Part shown: piece by piece, positions 22,018 to 32,809 of the stretch
Numbering within the stretch: the first letter of the stretch is position 1
Layout of the letters: each line of letters begins with the position of its first letter
Source of the DNA: Candidatus Pantoea carbekii
GTDB lineage: Bacteria; Pseudomonadota; Gammaproteobacteria; Enterobacterales; Enterobacteriaceae
Reading direction: 5' to 3'
DNA: 64,000 bases
Assembly (NCBI RefSeq): GCF_000971765.1
Contig: NZ_CP010907.1
Location: 372,001-436,000 of the forward strand
Translations under genes and position numbers: made by a program
Notes under the pieces: model-generated
Seen by the model: only the letters and a program-made list of their open reading frames with translations
What the model was told of the DNA's origin: nothing
Databases searched by the model: none

Positions 22018-23604
22018 TTATGCCTCAATTTTTTTTGAAAGATGCATTTTTTTACGTGCTTTAACACGGGAAATTGCTTTTTCTATTATTTCTTTGCGTG
22101 AATCATTTGTATCATCTATTGTATGATTTAAAGTTTGAAAATTCTTTGTATTGAATATATTGTGAAGGAGTTGACGTTTTTTTCTATCATCTTGTAGGCG
22201 TATTTGACGTGCTTCAAAGCGCGCTTTAGATTCAGCCATGCGTTTTTTTTGAAAGTCAATACATTGTAATTCAAACTTTTCTTGGCGATAATACTGTACT
22301 AATGGAATATGACTTGGACAAACATAAGCGCAAGCACCGCATTCTATGCAATCTTCAATATGATATACACGTGTGCTATCGTGATCTTTAGTCTTGCTAT
22401 ACCAGTATAATTGTTGCGGTAATAACCGTATCGGACATACTTCAGCACATGCACTACAACGAATACACGGTTTTTCTTCAAACCTAGGTGCTATTTCATT
22501 GATAGAAGGTGCTAAAATACAATTAGTCATTTTTACTGTTGGTATCTCAGTTGATGTCACAGTAAAACCCATCATCGGACCGCCAATTATCAATATCTGA
22601 GATGCGCTAGGGGTAAAGCCAACGTGATCTAATAAATGACTTAATGATGTGCCAATCCGACTCCATGCATTACAGGGATTAGAAATGGATTTACCGGTCA
22701 GAGTAATTACGCGTTCAGTAATGGGTTCACCATTAATAATGGCACGTTTTATTGCCCACACAGTAGCTACATTGTGCATTAATATACCAATATCAAGAGA
22801 ATGACCGTTACATGGCACTTCTAAACCAGTAAGAATTTTCGTTAATTGTTTAGCACTACCAGAAGGATATTTAGTTGGTATAACACATAACTGTAAATCA
22901 TTGTTGTCACCTAAAGCTTGCCTTATTGCCTGAATTGCTTGAGGCTTATTATCCTCAATACCTATTAGTACGTGATTCGCTTGTAAGATCCACGCAAGGA
23001 TGCGGCAACCTTCCAATACTTCCAACGTATAGTCCTGTATTAATCGATCATCAGCAGTAATATAGGGCTCACATTCAACCGCATTGATAATTAATGTTTT
23101 TACACGTTTTTGTAAACCTATACTTAATTTAGCAGCGGCAGGAAAACCAGCCCCACCAAGCCCAGCTATACCTGCATTATAAATACGTTTTATAATCTCC
23201 TTGCGTGACAAGCTTCGATAATTTGGTTGAGGATCGAGTTTAATCCAACGATCTTGACCATCAGCTCGAAGAAAAACACAGAGTTCCTCTCGTTTTTTAG
23301 AAATAGGATACGGTGCAATTGCCTCTACAGTACCAGAAGTAGGTGCATGTACCGGCAACATCATATATCCAGAACCAACAGTTAATGGCTGGCCGCGTAA
23401 TACATGATCACCTTTTTTAACACAAATTTCACCTTGATAACCAATATGTTGTTTTAAAAAAACTATAAATCGATTAGGTAAGGGAAGATGACTAATTGCT
23501 ATACAATTTGACTGTATTTTCATTTCAAGAGGGTAAATTCCTCCTTTGAAATTCCAAAATTTTTTTTTGCGAAAAAATTTTTTTATATGATTATGTAAAA
23601 TCAT
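22018..23604 (-). CDS. rsxC: Electron transport complex subunit RsxC, shortened tail
   Basis: NADH- and FMN-binding peripheral subunit with two [4Fe-4S] clusters. Visible: [13 protein letters not shown] nucleotide site, [12 protein letters not shown], then [12 protein letters not shown] and [12 protein letters not shown] cluster motifs near residues 376 and 415. It has 528 residues, against 740 in E. coli, because the long C-terminal run of alanine-rich repeats is reduced to a single copy ([16 protein letters not shown]). All catalytic parts are kept. Ends one base before rsxD and starts just after rsxB. Confidence 0.95.
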   Translation of the reverse strand: MILHNHIKKFFRKKKFWNFKGGIYPLEMKIQSNCIAISHLPLPNRFIVFLKQHIGYQGEICVKKGDHVLRGQPLTVGSGYMMLPVHAPTSGTVEAIAPYPISKKREELCVFLRADGQDRWIKLDPQPNYRSLSRKEIIKRIYNAGIAGLGGAGFPAAAKLSIGLQKRVKTLIINAVECEPYITADDRLIQDYTLEVLEGCRILAWILQANHVLIGIEDNKPQAIQAIRQALGDNNDLQLCVIPTKYPSGSAKQLTKILTGLEVPCNGHSLDIGILMHNVATVWAIKRAIINGEPITERVITLTGKSISNPCNAWSRIGTSLSHLLDHVGFTPSASQILIIGGPMMGFTVTSTEIPTVKMTNCILAPSINEIAPRFEEKPCIRCSACAEVCPIRLLPQQLYWYSKTKDHDSTRVYHIEDCIECGACAYVCPSHIPLVQYYRQEKFELQCIDFQKKRMAESKARFEARQIRLQDDRKKRQLLHNIFNTKNFQTLNHTIDDTNDSRKEIIEKAISRVKARKKMHLSKKIEA

Positions 23605-23609
23605 GTTAT

Positions 23610-24185
23610 TTAACTTACCTGAAAAATAATAGGTCTAGAATCCGTTTGATAGTTACTTTTTTGATCAACAGTACTTTGTATTGCTATGCAATCTGTTGGA
23701 CAATGAGGAACACATAAATTACAACCAGTGCACAAATCTTGTAATACAGTATGCATTGTTCGTGGAGCGCCTATAATTGCATCAACCGGACAAACTTGAA
23801 TACATTTATTACAACCAATACAATTAACTTCATCAATTTGCACTACTGTACGTAATGGTATAGGTAAAGATGTTATTGGTGTAATGCCATCTTCTATAAA
23901 AAAAGAGGGATTCATATTAAGTAATGCAGCAAGCTTAAGCATCGTCTGTTTTCCACCTGGGATACATTTATTAACAACTTCTTTTTTTTTAACTATTGCT
24001 TCTGCATATAAACGACAACCCATATAACCACATTGAGCACATTGATTTTGAGGTAAAACAGCATTAATTTGTTCAATAATACAATCTTCTTCCATCTGAA
24101 AATAATATGAAGCGTAGCCTAGTATAGCTCCAAAAATTAGGCTTAATATGCTTAGTACAACGATAGAAATCCAAATTGTAGTCAT
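23610..24185 (-). CDS. rsxB: Electron transport complex ferredoxin subunit RsxB
   Basis: 191-residue membrane-anchored ferredoxin. An N-terminal hydrophobic anchor is followed by the cluster motif [15 protein letters not shown] with a further cysteine, then two ferredoxin motifs [12 protein letters not shown] and [12 protein letters not shown]. All cluster cysteines are present. One base separates it from the rsxA stop. Confidence 0.96.
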   Translation of the reverse strand: MTTIWISIVVLSILSLIFGAILGYASYYFQMEEDCIIEQINAVLPQNQCAQCGYMGCRLYAEAIVKKKEVVNKCIPGGKQTMLKLAALLNMNPSFFIEDGITPITSLPIPLRTVVQIDEVNCIGCNKCIQVCPVDAIIGAPRTMHTVLQDLCTGCNLCVPHCPTDCIAIQSTVDQKSNYQTDSRPIIFQVS

Positions 24186-24186
24186 A

Positions 24187-24768
24187 TTAAATCTTCACCA
24201 AACCATTAAAACCCATAAATGTCATTGCCATCAAACCAGCTGTAATCAGCGTAATAGATTCACCTTTGAATGGCCTTGGTACATTGGCTAGCATTATACG
24301 TTCATGCATGCTAGAAAATAAAAACATTACTACTGTAAAACTTAATGCCGAACTACAACTATAGAATATACTTTGTAAAAAAGTATGATTTGCATTAAAA
24401 TGCAATAATAGTATACTTAAAAGTGTACAATTGGTAATGATTAAAGGTAGGAAAATGCCGATAAATCGGTAAAGTAAGAGATTAATTTTACGCAATACTA
24501 TTTCAATGAACTGTATTAGAGTTGCAATTACTAAAATATAATCCGTAGTACGTAAATATGCTAGATTAAGCGGAATTAGAATTAGGTGATCAATCAACCA
24601 TACACATATACATGTCAATGTAATTACAAAAGAAGTTACAATTCCCATACCTATAGCCGTTTCTAATTTTTTAGATACATCTAAAAACGGACATAGACTT
24701 GCGAATTTCTTAAATATAAAATTATTGATTACAATAGTACTAATAAATAATACAAAATATTGAGTCAT
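24187..24768 (-). CDS. rsxA: Electron transport complex subunit RsxA
   Basis: First gene of the rsxABCDGE-nth operon: 193 residues, six membrane spans, homologous to RnfA and NqrE. The conserved NNFIFKKFASLCPFLDVSK and NCTLLSILLL segments, including the cysteines that hold the intramembrane iron centre of the family, are present, and it ends PRPFKGESITLITAGLMAMTFMGFNGLVKI as in E. coli. AGGTAA precedes the ATG. Confidence 0.96.
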   Translation of the reverse strand: MTQYFVLFISTIVINNFIFKKFASLCPFLDVSKKLETAIGMGIVTSFVITLTCICVWLIDHLILIPLNLAYLRTTDYILVIATLIQFIEIVLRKINLLLYRFIGIFLPLIITNCTLLSILLLHFNANHTFLQSIFYSCSSALSFTVVMFLFSSMHERIMLANVPRPFKGESITLITAGLMAMTFMGFNGLVKI

Positions 24769-25296
24769 ATTATTTACCTAAAAATTGCAGTTAAACTTTT
24801 ATTATTTAATCGATCACAAATAATTAAAAAAATTATTACATATATATAATATAATAATAAACATTACTTCTATAAATACCTATCAAATAGTAACAGTAAA
24901 ACTTACGATCATAAATGAGTATATTAAATCATGCTAACTACGATCACACGAAAATATATTTCATTTAAAATTTTCAACCGAAAATTTTAAATGAATCATT
25001 GAAAATAATTTATTTCAAGATTACACGTGAGTCAAAACTGTAATTATTATACAATGCATGCCATTCTTAATTTATAATTAATTATTTTTAATATGGCACT
25101 TATATTAAATGAAAAATAAATTTTTTTCTTTAAATTTAAATACACAAGATACTTCTTTTGTAATATTATTAATAAGCAACATACCAATAAATTAACTCAT
25201 ATAAGATAATCTTAGCTACTATTTGTAGTTTGATTTATATCGATTCTCTCTAATACAATACAAAAATTAAAATTTAACATAATGAATCTGTAAATT
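24769..25296. other. Spacer between tyrS and the rsx operon
   Basis: 528 bases, no coding frame. It carries the rsx promoter region and the long hairpin at 24960-24995. E. coli has dtpA, gstA and pdxY between these genes; no trace of them was recognised. Confidence 0.55.
24960..24995. repeat. 16-bp perfect hairpin upstream of rsxA
   Basis: Arms 24960-24975 (TTCATTTAAAATTTTC) and 24980-24995 are exact reverse complements around AACC. It lies ~190 bases before rsxA and ~300 bases past tyrS. No clean T-run follows on either strand, so a plain terminator is uncertain; an operator or mRNA-end stabiliser is possible. Confidence 0.65.
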
Positions 25297-26571
25297 TCAA
25301 TTCCAGCTAATTAAACAATAATATTTTTTACCGCGACGTAATAAAGTAAAACGATTAAACAGTTTATCTTTTTTGCTAAAATGGTACTCAGGATTGAGCT
25401 CTCTTTCTCCGTTGATATATATGGCTCTCGATGTAACCATAGTACGTGCTTGAGTACGTGAAGTTACTAGCCTTGCAGTTACTAATGCACTTAGTAGGTC
25501 GTTTGTTTGATATAATACAATACTGGGAACACCATCTTGAAGCAATTGTTCAAAATCATTTTCAGTCATTTCATTAACATTGTCAGAAAAAAGACATTTT
25601 GTAATACGTTTTGCTGCAAGTAAACCATTTTCTCCATGTACAAGACGAGTAACGTTTTCTGCTAATATATATTGTGCTTTTAGAAAAGTATCATTATTGT
25701 TATTTTTTTCTAATTTTTTAATTTCTTGAATGTTAATAAAGGTAAAAAATTTAAGAAATCGGTATACATCAGCGTCTGATGTATTGATCCAAAATTGATA
25801 AAATGCATACGGACTGGTTTTTTTACCATCAAGCCAAATTGTACCTTTTTCAGTTTTTCCAAACTTAGTACCATCGGATTTAGTAATTAATGGGACAGTC
25901 AATCCCCAAACTTGTTGTTTTTGTAGACGACGTGTTAAATCAACTCCCGAAATGATATTACCCCACTGATCGGATCCGCCTATCTGAAGTACCACGTTAT
26001 AATGTTCGTTTAATTTGACAAAATCATAACTTTGCAATAAACAATAAGAAAATTCAGTAAAGGAAATCCCTTGATCATCACGATTTAAGCGTTGTTTAAT
26101 TGCTTCACGTTTAATCATTTGATTGACTGAGAAATGTTTACCAAGATCGCGCAAGAAAGTTAATACGTTCATCTTAGTAAACCAATCATAGTTATTAACC
26201 GAAATGGCACTATTATAACCGCACTCAAAGTTAAGAAAAAGTGTTATTTGATTTTGAATTTTTTTTATCCACTTATTGACAGTTTTAATTTTATTCAATG
26301 TACGTTCTGTTTTTTTAAAGCTAGGATCACCAATTAAGCCTGTAGCACCCCCTATGAGTACAATAGGTGTATGTCCAGAATTTTGAAAACGTTTTAAACA
26401 AAGCAACAATACTAAATGTCCTAAATGCAAACTATCAGCTGTAGGATCAAAACCACAATAAAGAGCTATAGGCCCTTTCTGTAATCTTTTGACTAAAGCA
26501 ACTTCATCTGTTATTTTTGCTATTAAGCCTCTTTCTTGCAGTTGTGCTATTACGTTACTATCAGTTGTCAT
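25297..26571 (-). CDS. tyrS: Tyrosyl-tRNA synthetase
   Basis: Class I synthetase charging tRNA-Tyr. I choose the ATG at 26571, not the longer frame to 26607: it gives 424 residues, the E. coli length, matches the E. coli N terminus and has GGAG five bases upstream. The HIGH motif reads HLGH in ADSLHLGHL, the KMSKS motif reads KFGKT, and the S4-type C-terminal tRNA-binding domain ends [13 protein letters not shown]. pdxH follows upstream on the same strand, as in E. coli. Confidence 0.97.
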   Translation of the reverse strand: MTTDSNVIAQLQERGLIAKITDEVALVKRLQKGPIALYCGFDPTADSLHLGHLVLLLCLKRFQNSGHTPIVLIGGATGLIGDPSFKKTERTLNKIKTVNKWIKKIQNQITLFLNFECGYNSAISVNNYDWFTKMNVLTFLRDLGKHFSVNQMIKREAIKQRLNRDDQGISFTEFSYCLLQSYDFVKLNEHYNVVLQIGGSDQWGNIISGVDLTRRLQKQQVWGLTVPLITKSDGTKFGKTEKGTIWLDGKKTSPYAFYQFWINTSDADVYRFLKFFTFINIQEIKKLEKNNNNDTFLKAQYILAENVTRLVHGENGLLAAKRITKCLFSDNVNEMTENDFEQLLQDGVPSIVLYQTNDLLSALVTARLVTSRTQARTMVTSRAIYINGERELNPEYHFSKKDKLFNRFTLLRRGKKYYCLISWN

Positions 26572-26622
26572 TACGGACTCCAAAAAATGGCATAATATAT
26601 TAAGCAATACTACATAATAATT

Positions 26623-27279
26623 CTACGGTGATAATCGGTCAATTGTCCAAGAATTACCATTTCGTGTATAGAGAAAACGATCATGTAAACGATGTTTGCC
26701 ACCTTGCCAAAATTCTATAGTATGAAATTTAACACAAAATCCACCCCAAAAACTCGGCAAAGGAATTTTATTTTGTTTGAATTTCTTTTTGAATTCAAAA
26801 AACTTACATTCCAATATATTACGGCTCGAAATACAACGCGATTGTTTTGAAACCCAAGCAGCAATTTGACTGTCACGAGGACGACTGTAAAAATACTTTA
26901 ATACCTCTAGTGGCGATAATTTTTCTGCTTTCCCTAAGATCATCACCTGACGATCTAAAAAATACCAAGGAAAATGTAACGAAATAGCGGCATTGTTTGA
27001 TAAATGTAGTGCTTTACGACTGAATAAATTAGTGTAAAATATCATTCCTTTTTCGTCGTAATGTTTTAGAAGAACAGTTCGCTGATAAGGCTGACCGTTG
27101 CTGTCAACTGTCGCTACCGTCATTGCTGTAGGATCAGGTAACTGTACTGAACAAACTTGATGAAGCCAATTTTCAAATAATACTAAAGGGTTATCAGGCA
27201 AATCTTCACGACGTAGTCCACTGTAAGTGTATTCACGACGCAAATAAGCAATGTATTGTAAGCTATTACTATCATTCAT
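26623..27279 (-). CDS. pdxH: Pyridoxine/pyridoxamine 5'-phosphate oxidase
   Basis: FMN enzyme forming pyridoxal phosphate, the final step of vitamin B6 synthesis and salvage. 218 residues, the E. coli length. Conserved pieces: [18 protein letters not shown] at the N terminus, [18 protein letters not shown] (FMN and substrate site), [17 protein letters not shown], and [15 protein letters not shown] near the C terminus. It precedes tyrS in the same direction, probably one transcript. Confidence 0.96.
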   Translation of the reverse strand: MNDSNSLQYIAYLRREYTYSGLRREDLPDNPLVLFENWLHQVCSVQLPDPTAMTVATVDSNGQPYQRTVLLKHYDEKGMIFYTNLFSRKALHLSNNAAISLHFPWYFLDRQVMILGKAEKLSPLEVLKYFYSRPRDSQIAAWVSKQSRCISSRNILECKFFEFKKKFKQNKIPLPSFWGGFCVKFHTIEFWQGGKHRLHDRFLYTRNGNSWTIDRLSP

Positions 27280-27674
27280 ACTGATCTCGTTTTTATTGAA
27301 TATTAGGATGAAAAAGCAAGAGATACATGTTTTATAACTGATAATTACTGTTTAATTTAATTTAAATGAGAACGAGGTTACTACATAAATATAATCTATG
27401 GTTTTAGCAATTTTGTATAAAATTAATGATAGCGATGCATAATTTGAATAAATATCTTTGATAATCAATTAACAAATTTTATTTAAAATACTGAAAGGTA
27501 TTATAATGAACTTTACACTATAAAGATAAAAATATACTAAATTGAAAATTATTAATTATTAATAACGTGTTATTAGATAAAAATCATAAGTTAACTAATT
27601 TAGTTATATTAAATTCTACTTAATTGTAATTTTTGGCATAATATATTATGCTCAATAATTGCTATGGGATACTA
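27280..27674. other. Spacer between divergent pdxH and rnt
   Basis: 395 bases with no gene; it should hold the two divergent promoters. Nothing further recognised. Confidence 0.5.
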
Positions 27675-28349
27675 ATGTCTGAATTCAACGATTTCAATGC
27701 TCTTTATCAACGTTTTCGTGGTTTCTATCCCGTTGTAGTTGATGTGGAAACTGCTGGGTTTAACGCTCACACTGACGCGCTTTTAGAAATTGCTGCCACA
27801 ACATTAAAAATGGATGAAAATGGTTGGCTACATAATAATGAAACTTTACATTTTCATGTAAAACCATTTAAAGGTGCATTATTAAATCCACAAGCACTCG
27901 CTTTCACTGGTATTGATCCTACTAATCCGTTACGTAGTGCAGTAAGCGAATATCAAGCATTAAATCAAATCTTTCAAATGGTCAGTGAAGGTACTAAAAA
28001 AAGCAATTGTAATCGTGCGATTATTGTAGCTCACAACGCTAATTTTGATCATAATTTTTTAATGGCCGCATGTGAACGTTTAAATATGAAACGTAATCCA
28101 TTTCACCCGTTTGCAACCTTTGATACAGCAGCACTTAGTGGACTAGTCTTAGGACAAACGGTATTAGCCAAGGCGTGTAAAACTGCCGGTATAGATTTCG
28201 ATAGCACTCAGGCACATTCAGCTCTATATGATGCTGAGCACACGGCACAACTATTCTGTGAATTAGTAAATCGCTGGAAACGACTCGGCGGTTGGCCAGT
28301 ACAATTAGATAAGATAGACACTAAAAGTACAAATGCTATATCTGCGTAA
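27675..28349 (+). CDS. rnt: Ribonuclease T
   Basis: 3'-5' exoribonuclease of the DEDD family that trims tRNA and other stable RNA ends. Start set at the second ATG (27675), which matches E. coli MSDN..., with GGGATA upstream; this gives 224 residues (E. coli 215). The acidic residues sit in [16 protein letters not shown] and the ALYDAEHTA block. Head-to-tail with convergent grxD, as in E. coli. Confidence 0.95.
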   Translation: MSEFNDFNALYQRFRGFYPVVVDVETAGFNAHTDALLEIAATTLKMDENGWLHNNETLHFHVKPFKGALLNPQALAFTGIDPTNPLRSAVSEYQALNQIFQMVSEGTKKSNCNRAIIVAHNANFDHNFLMAACERLNMKRNPFHPFATFDTAALSGLVLGQTVLAKACKTAGIDFDSTQAHSALYDAEHTAQLFCELVNRWKRLGGWPVQLDKIDTKSTNAISA

Positions 28350-28387
28350 ATAATAAAAAGAAAAATAGAAAATATTTTATTTAGAAA

Positions 28388-28720
28388 TCATTTTGATTTT
28401 TTGTATTTCTCAGCAGTTTTTTTTATTAATATTTGTAACTCGCCTTGTTGAAACAGCTCAACGATAATGTCACAACCGCCTATTAGTTCACTATCAACCC
28501 ATAATTGTGGAAAAGTTGGCCAGTTAGCATATTTTGGCAATTCAGTACGAATATCATGGTGTTGTAAAATATCTACATATGCGAAATGTTCACCACATGC
28601 AGAAAGCGCCTTTACAGCCTGTGCTGAAAAACCACAGCTAGGCATGTTCGGTGAACCTTTCATATATAGTAATATAGGATTTTCTGAAATCTGATGCTGA
28701 ATTTTTTTAACTGTACTCAT
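28388..28720 (-). CDS. grxD: Monothiol glutaredoxin 4
   Basis: Binds and transfers [2Fe-2S] clusters, linking Suf-made clusters to target proteins. The single-cysteine active site CGFS is at Cys29, followed by WPTFPQLWVDSELIGGCDI, which binds glutathione. Start placed at the ATG at 28720 (110 residues; E. coli 115) because it aligns with E. coli MSTTIEKIQ and has AGGAAA upstream; the frame itself extends 14 codons further. Confidence 0.95.
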   Translation of the reverse strand: MSTVKKIQHQISENPILLYMKGSPNMPSCGFSAQAVKALSACGEHFAYVDILQHHDIRTELPKYANWPTFPQLWVDSELIGGCDIIVELFQQGELQILIKKTAEKYKKSK

Positions 28721-30189
28721 TGTTTTTCCTTTTAGTGATGCTAATTTTATTGTTTTTTTCATTAATGAATTAAAACTTTTGAATATTAACTTTGTATTTT
28801 ATAAACATAAACATATACAAAAATTCTTTTTTTACAAAAAATAGACCTTGTTTCTAAATTATTAAAGTACTTTGATTAAGATTTACTTTTTGCATAAAAA
28901 ATCACTCGCCTATACTTTATTTTATTTTAGTATCAAATACTTTCGTTTAATATTTAAAATTAAATTTTATACATAATTATAGATTTATTAGATATTTCTA
29001 TTATTATAGATTTGTAACGTGTTCTAAATACAATTTTTTTCTATGAGGATTAAAATTAAAAAGGTAACATGCGTACATTTAATTAAATATGCGTTAAAGC
29101 AAGCAATTTCAAAGTAATTAGCTATTTGATTTCGTATTTTTATATATTAATTTCAAAGATATAACTTCTGACATATAAAAATAAAATTTTAAAAAATTAA
29201 AATGTCAAAGATACATTTTGATATGTTAACTTATTTCTTAAATGTATTTAAATTGAAATTATCATATTATTATTACAAAATGTTTAGTAATCCAGCTATT
29301 AATTGGTAACTAATTTAGTTATATTTATATTTTATGCTTAAGATTTAATCTTTTTACTTATACAAAACACTGAAAATCTATAACATAAAGTAATACGATA
29401 ATATTCTAAGTTTTTATTTTATTAAAATAACTTACTGTTAAATATTGACTGTTTGCTAATACAGGCATAATACAATATATGCAGCAAAGTATAACACTAA
29501 ATATATTAATATTATACTTTATTATAAAAAAATAGATTAGTAAAAGTTTTTAATATTAAAATAATATCTCAACATCAGAGATATCATAAAGTAACTAGTG
29601 TAAAGCGTTTTAATTACGGATCTTTAAAAATCTAGATCTTAAAAAACTAGAAAATTTAATTTTTAATTAAAAATCGTAATCCTTATTATAAAAATTATTT
29701 AATTGATAAACTGAAATATTATTAGCATATACAAATGAATAATATACTAATTTATCAGTCAATAACACATATTTTTCTAAAATAATTAACTAAGAATGTT
29801 TTAAAAAAAACTAAATTATAATATATTTCATTTAGTTAAAATAATGAGCTTTTATAAAAATATAAAATTGATTGTTAAATATTATGGCAAATAATATTCT
29901 ATATATAAACGTTTCTTTGAAAATTATTTATATTAATCAATACATACAAATAATAAATATTCAAATGTATATTTACTGATTCTACTGCAACTTGACTTAT
30001 GCAGGAAAATTTAGTATACGTAGCAGTTTAATGATAAGGCATACGAATGAAGTCATGCTATAACCGTTACTGTGATACTAAAGTAGGTTATTTTTTTTGG
30101 ATATTAAGTAAATTATGAATAATTTGGTGATATATAATGTATTGATTAAATGGTTATTTTTGATTACTAAGATTAATTTTATTTAAATT
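28721..30189. other. 1.5 kb gene-free spacer between grxD and ribE
   Basis: No open frame of note. In E. coli this interval holds mepH, sodB, purR and cfa among others; none was recognised, so they appear lost. The right end carries a possible FMN-riboswitch relic (29981-30087), the most structured part of the spacer. Confidence 0.55.
29981..30087 (+). promoter_or_regulatory. Possible decayed FMN riboswitch (RFN element)
   Basis: Several RFN features appear in order: a closing P1-like stem TCTACT (29981-29986) with AGTAGG (30082-30087); a P2-like stem TATGC (29998-30002) with GCATA (30039-30043); GCAGG then TTTAATGATAAGGC resembling the RFN core; and CCGTTACTGTGATACTAAAG near the 3' end resembling the conserved GGTTACAGT...GATGAAAG. 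The P3 arms are not paired and an insertion follows P1, so it looks degenerate. No gene follows on this strand; ribE faces it from the other strand and cannot be its target. Confidence 0.35.
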
Positions 30190-30816
30190 CTATTTTACTA
30201 CTGATATTTTAGATTGTGTGAGTACTCGTTCAACAGTGTCGACGATTGCTTGTGTACGAAAATCAACTTCAACATTGACTTTATCTCCTACTTTCTTAGT
30301 AGCTAAAATAGTACGTGATAATGTCTCTGGTATTAGATATACACAAAATTTATTGTTCGTGATATTTGCAATTGTTAAACTAATACCGTCAAGGCCAATA
30401 AAACCTTTACATAAAATGTATTTCATGTATATTGAGTCTTTTAATTTACACCATAATTCATAGTTGTTTTTTATTTTTACAATTTTATAGATTACTGCTG
30501 TAGTGATAATATGCCCGCTCATTACATGACCACCAATTTCATCACTGAATTTTGCTGCACGTTCAACGTTTACTAAATCTCCAACTTGTAGTTCTAGTAA
30601 ATTAGTAATACGCAGTGTTTCCTTTATGAGATCAAACTTGGCAAGATCACCTTGTAAATGTGTAACACTAAGACAGCAACCGTTATGAGCTATTGATGCT
30701 CCTAATACTAAATCAGGTAGTAATTTTTTTGGTAATTTAACTAGATGAGTTCGAAGTAATTTGTTTTCTTCAACTGCGACAATTTTTGCTATTCCTTGTA
30801 CAATTCCTGTAAACAT
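30190..30816 (-). CDS. ribE: Riboflavin synthase, alpha chain
   Basis: Dismutates two lumazine molecules to form riboflavin (gene also called ribC in E. coli). Start put at the ATG at 30816, which begins MFTGIVQG as the whole family does and has AGGAA upstream; 208 residues (E. coli 213). The two tandem lumazine-binding repeats are clear: HNGCCLSVT and LIKETLRITNL in the first, GFIGLDGISLTIAN and LIPETLSRTIL in the second. Divergent from mdtK, as in E. coli. With RibA it marks a live riboflavin pathway. Confidence 0.96.
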   Translation of the reverse strand: MFTGIVQGIAKIVAVEENKLLRTHLVKLPKKLLPDLVLGASIAHNGCCLSVTHLQGDLAKFDLIKETLRITNLLELQVGDLVNVERAAKFSDEIGGHVMSGHIITTAVIYKIVKIKNNYELWCKLKDSIYMKYILCKGFIGLDGISLTIANITNNKFCVYLIPETLSRTILATKKVGDKVNVEVDFRTQAIVDTVERVLTQSKISVVK

Positions 30817-30981
30817 AATATTAATTCCTATGAAATTTCTATTTTTTACCATAGCTTTTTAGTTGCTTATATAGCATAGTAAAATACAGTTTAGCGAGCA
30901 TTAGCATAATTATAGTTACGCTATGCTCTAATATTTTAGAAAATTCATTTTCATATCTTCTTACATTTTAAAGAGGTTTGG

Positions 30982-32361
30982 GTGCAGAAGTATTTAATAG
31001 AAGCTCGTCAATTATTAATTCTCGCCATTCCAGTTACTTTGGCTCAGGTAAGTCAAACTGCAATGGGTTTTGTAGATACAATTATGTCTGGTGCAGTGAG
31101 CGCTATGGATATGGCAGCTGTTGCTATTGGCACATCTATATGGTTGCCAGCTATTTTATTTGGACATGGATTATTATTATCTTTAACACCTATTATTGCA
31201 CAACTTGACGGCTCAGGTAGACGTGAGTTTATCGGGCAACATATATTACAAGGTTACTGGCTCGCACTAGGTGTGGCATTATTTATTATGGTAGTGTTGT
31301 GGAAGGCGAGCTCTTTCATCCATATTATAAGTCATATCGATCAGCAATTGGCACTAAAGGCAAAAAATTATTTGCATGCTCTTCTATGGGGCACGCCAGG
31401 ATATTTATTCTTTCAAGTTGCACGTAACCAATGTGAGGGTTTGTCAAAAACCAAGCCCGCAATGCTGCTTGGTTTTCTTGGCCTTTTGTTAAATATTCCT
31501 TTTAATTATATATTTATTTATGGTTATTTTGGTATGCCTGCAATGGGTAGTATGGGTTGTGGTGTAGCAACAGCTTCAGTGTACTGGATGATGTTTATAA
31601 TCATGCGTTTCTGGGTAGGAAATATGACAGATATGCATGATGTTAATATGAAAATTTTATTTTTTAAAGCTATCCCATCACGAGTAATATTATCTAGACT
31701 ATGTACCGTGGGTCTACCAATAGCATTATCTCTATTTTTTGAAGTGACTCTCTTTGCCGTAGTTGCACTATTAGTTTCCCCTCTCGGTATTGTAAAAGTA
31801 GCAGGGCACCAAATTGCGCTTAATTTCAGCTCATTAGTATTCGTACTACCATTATCATTAGGTGTTGCTACAACTATCCGGGTAGGTTATTGCCTAGGAC
31901 AAGGTTCTGTCGAAAAAGCGCGTATCGTATCTTGGACAGGACAAACTGTTGGAATTACTCTGGCGAGTATAACAGCATTTTGTACTGTTGTTTTCCGATA
32001 TAAAATAGCTGCTTTGTATACTATGAATCCAGAGGTAGTAATGTTATCTTCTCAACTCATGCTATTAGCTGCAATCTACCAGCTTTCAGATTCTATTCAA
32101 GTAATTGGTAGCGGTATTTTACGTGGGTATAAAGATACACGTTCGATATTTTTTATTACATTTATTGCCTATTGGTTATTAGGTTTACCTATTGGTTATG
32201 TTTTAGCACTTACTAACTGGGTTATTCCAAAATTAGGTCCAACAGGATTTTGGTACGGCTTTATTATTGCTTTAACGTCTGCAGCGGTGATGATATTATG
32301 GCGTATTAGATATGTACAACGATTGCCTGATCAGCTCATATTATTGCTTGCATCTCGCTAA
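30982..32361 (+). CDS. mdtK: MATE-family multidrug efflux pump MdtK (NorM)
   Basis: Twelve-span inner-membrane antiporter exporting cationic drugs in exchange for Na+ or H+. 459 residues (E. coli 457), conserved end to end: [14 protein letters not shown] in helix 1-2, [35 protein letters not shown] and [19 protein letters not shown]. The start codon is GTG, with AGAGG before it; the protein start MQKY matches E. coli. Confidence 0.95.
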   Translation: MQKYLIEARQLLILAIPVTLAQVSQTAMGFVDTIMSGAVSAMDMAAVAIGTSIWLPAILFGHGLLLSLTPIIAQLDGSGRREFIGQHILQGYWLALGVALFIMVVLWKASSFIHIISHIDQQLALKAKNYLHALLWGTPGYLFFQVARNQCEGLSKTKPAMLLGFLGLLLNIPFNYIFIYGYFGMPAMGSMGCGVATASVYWMMFIIMRFWVGNMTDMHDVNMKILFFKAIPSRVILSRLCTVGLPIALSLFFEVTLFAVVALLVSPLGIVKVAGHQIALNFSSLVFVLPLSLGVATTIRVGYCLGQGSVEKARIVSWTGQTVGITLASITAFCTVVFRYKIAALYTMNPEVVMLSSQLMLLAAIYQLSDSIQVIGSGILRGYKDTRSIFFITFIAYWLLGLPIGYVLALTNWVIPKLGPTGFWYGFIIALTSAAVMILWRIRYVQRLPDQLILLLASR

Positions 32362-32483
32362 TATATTAAATAGAATGTTAAATGTATAAGTCAAGATTTT
32401 AAAAACAACAAATTTTTTCTTGACTGACTATTAGTATAATTTATTGTTAATATAATTTTTATTTTTTTTAGTAATAGTATACT

Positions 32484-32557
32484 GCGTTCTTAGCTCAGTT
32501 GGTTAGAGCATCACCTTGACATGGTGGGGGTCGATGGTTCAAATCCATTAGAACGCA
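32484..32557 (+). tRNA. valV/valW-like: tRNA-Val, anticodon GAC
   Basis: Cloverleaf: acceptor GCGTTCT (32484-32490) pairs with AGAACGC (32550-32556), D arm GCTC/GAGC, anticodon stem TCACC/GGTGG around loop TTGACAT (anticodon GAC), T arm GATGG/CCATT with loop TTCAAAT, discriminator A at 32557. The next bases are TTA, so the CCA end is not encoded, unlike in E. coli, and must be added by tRNA nucleotidyltransferase. It sits between mdtK and pykF in E. coli order. Confidence 0.96.
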
Positions 32558-32809
32558 TTACTTTCTTAACAAAATTTTATTACATAATTTAACAAAATAT
32601 TTAATTTATGCTTAATGATCGAATTAATTATTATTTATCTTTAAACCTAGCAAGGTTGCATGCTAATGTATCTAATCTGATAATCTAAATAATTTTTTAA
32701 GTGTTCCTTGAGTTATTTTATTTGCTTATGTTTGGATTTTTAATACAATTAATTACTGCTATTATAATAAATACTAAATATTATTGATTGCAATTTACAG
32801 AAAATTCAC

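Noticed and set aside
28721-30189. Search for sodB, purR or cfa relics
   Set aside because: These would be expected by E. coli order, but no ordered peptide matches were seen, so no pseudogene is called.
32389-32425. AGTCAAGA/TCTTGACT inverted pair after mdtK as terminator
   Set aside because: Only 8-bp arms around a 21-base AT loop and no T-run; too weak to call.
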